This document shows, in pieces, positions 5,180 through 5,454 of a DNA stretch of 5,454 nt. Positions within the stretch are counted from its first letter, which is position 1. Each line of letters starts with the position of its first letter. The notes beneath the pieces were generated by a model. The model was not told the origin of the DNA, searched no databases, and saw nothing but the letters and a program-made list of their open reading frames with translations. A program made the translations under genes and the position numbers. Location: the NCBI GenBank assembly GCA_913062735.1, contig CAJXWI010000208.1:1-5454 (forward strand), read 5' to 3'. The DNA comes from an uncultured Arcobacter sp. GTDB taxonomy: Bacteria; Campylobacterota; Campylobacteria; Campylobacterales; Arcobacteraceae.

Positions 5180-5454
5180 ATGAATAACTGGGATACTGGA
5201 AGTTGGAGAAACTTTCCAATAAAACAACAACCAACATATGCAAATCAAGAACTGTTAAAAAAAGTAGAACAAGAGTTAAAATCATATCCTCCTTTAATTT
5301 TTGCTGGAGAAGCTAGAAGTTTAAGAAGTGAATTAGCACAAGTAGAAAAAGGTAAAGCTTTCTTATTACAAGGTGGAGACTGTGCTGAGTCTTTTGATGC
5401 GTTTAATGCAAATAATATAAAAGATTTGTTTAAAGCATTAATGCAAATGGCAGT
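5180..5454 (+). CDS. 3-deoxy-7-phosphoheptulonate (DAHP) synthase, class II, 5' part
   Basis: DAHP synthase condenses phosphoenolpyruvate with erythrose 4-phosphate, the first step of the shikimate pathway to aromatic amino acids. The 91 complete codons start at ATG 5180, after AGGAG with a short 4-nt spacer. They show class II landmarks: the tryptophan-rich start [17 protein letters not shown] (4-20), [12 protein letters not shown] (37-48) and [13 protein letters not shown] (60-72), whose Cys68 is the expected metal ligand. Class II enzymes (plants, Mycobacterium, Helicobacter, Campylobacter) are unrelated in sequence to the AroF/G/H class I enzymes of E. coli and run to ~450 aa, so about four fifths lies beyond the window. 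No symbol is given because naming of class II genes varies. It is downstream of tal, whose product erythrose 4-P it consumes. Confidence 0.95.
   Translation, partial: MNNWDTGSWRNFPIKQQPTYANQELLKKVEQELKSYPPLIFAGEARSLRSELAQVEKGKAFLLQGGDCAESFDAFNANNIKDLFKALMQMA

Overview
The window is an AT-rich stretch with short intergenic gaps, most likely from a member of Campylobacterota (Epsilonproteobacteria), probably the Arcobacter group. Support comes from the very low GC of the coding regions, a class II (plant/Helicobacter-type) DAHP synthase, a short ACT-less SerB next to transaldolase as in Campylobacter, and promoters that show a strong TATAAT -10 box with little recognisable -35. The genus is an inference; no 16S sequence is present.

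Left end (1-256): the 3' tail of a 5S rRNA on the + strand, followed by a long hairpin and T-run that end the rRNA operon. After it comes a small non-coding spacer with a repeated 10-mer and five exact tandem copies of a 7-mer, ending 1 nt beyond the panC stop codon.

Coenzyme A block (257-1588): panC (pantothenate synthetase, - strand, TTG start) and acpS (holo-ACP synthase, + strand) diverge from a 156-bp spacer with a -10 box for each. PanC makes the precursor of CoA, and AcpS uses CoA to arm acyl carrier protein. acpS then runs tail-to-tail into a chemoreceptor gene, sharing a TTAA stop.

Minus-strand operon (3209 down to 1585): ruvX (pre-16S rRNA nuclease), then a small two-helix membrane protein resembling the NrtS nitrate/nitrite transporter but with a C-terminal four-cysteine zinc ribbon, then a soluble chemoreceptor-type signalling protein with no sensor domain. 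The first pair overlaps by ATGA and the second is separated by 9 nt, so the three are likely co-translated. This is the most unusual part of the window.

Plus-strand block (3302-5454): serB (phosphoserine phosphatase) and tal (transaldolase) are 8 nt apart and form one operon. A 13-bp hairpin follows tal. After a 253-bp gap comes the 5' part of a class II DAHP synthase gene, cut by the window edge. Transaldolase can supply erythrose 4-phosphate, the substrate of DAHP synthase, so the order makes metabolic sense. Most genes are ordinary housekeeping genes. I do not see a clearly new defence or mobile system here.
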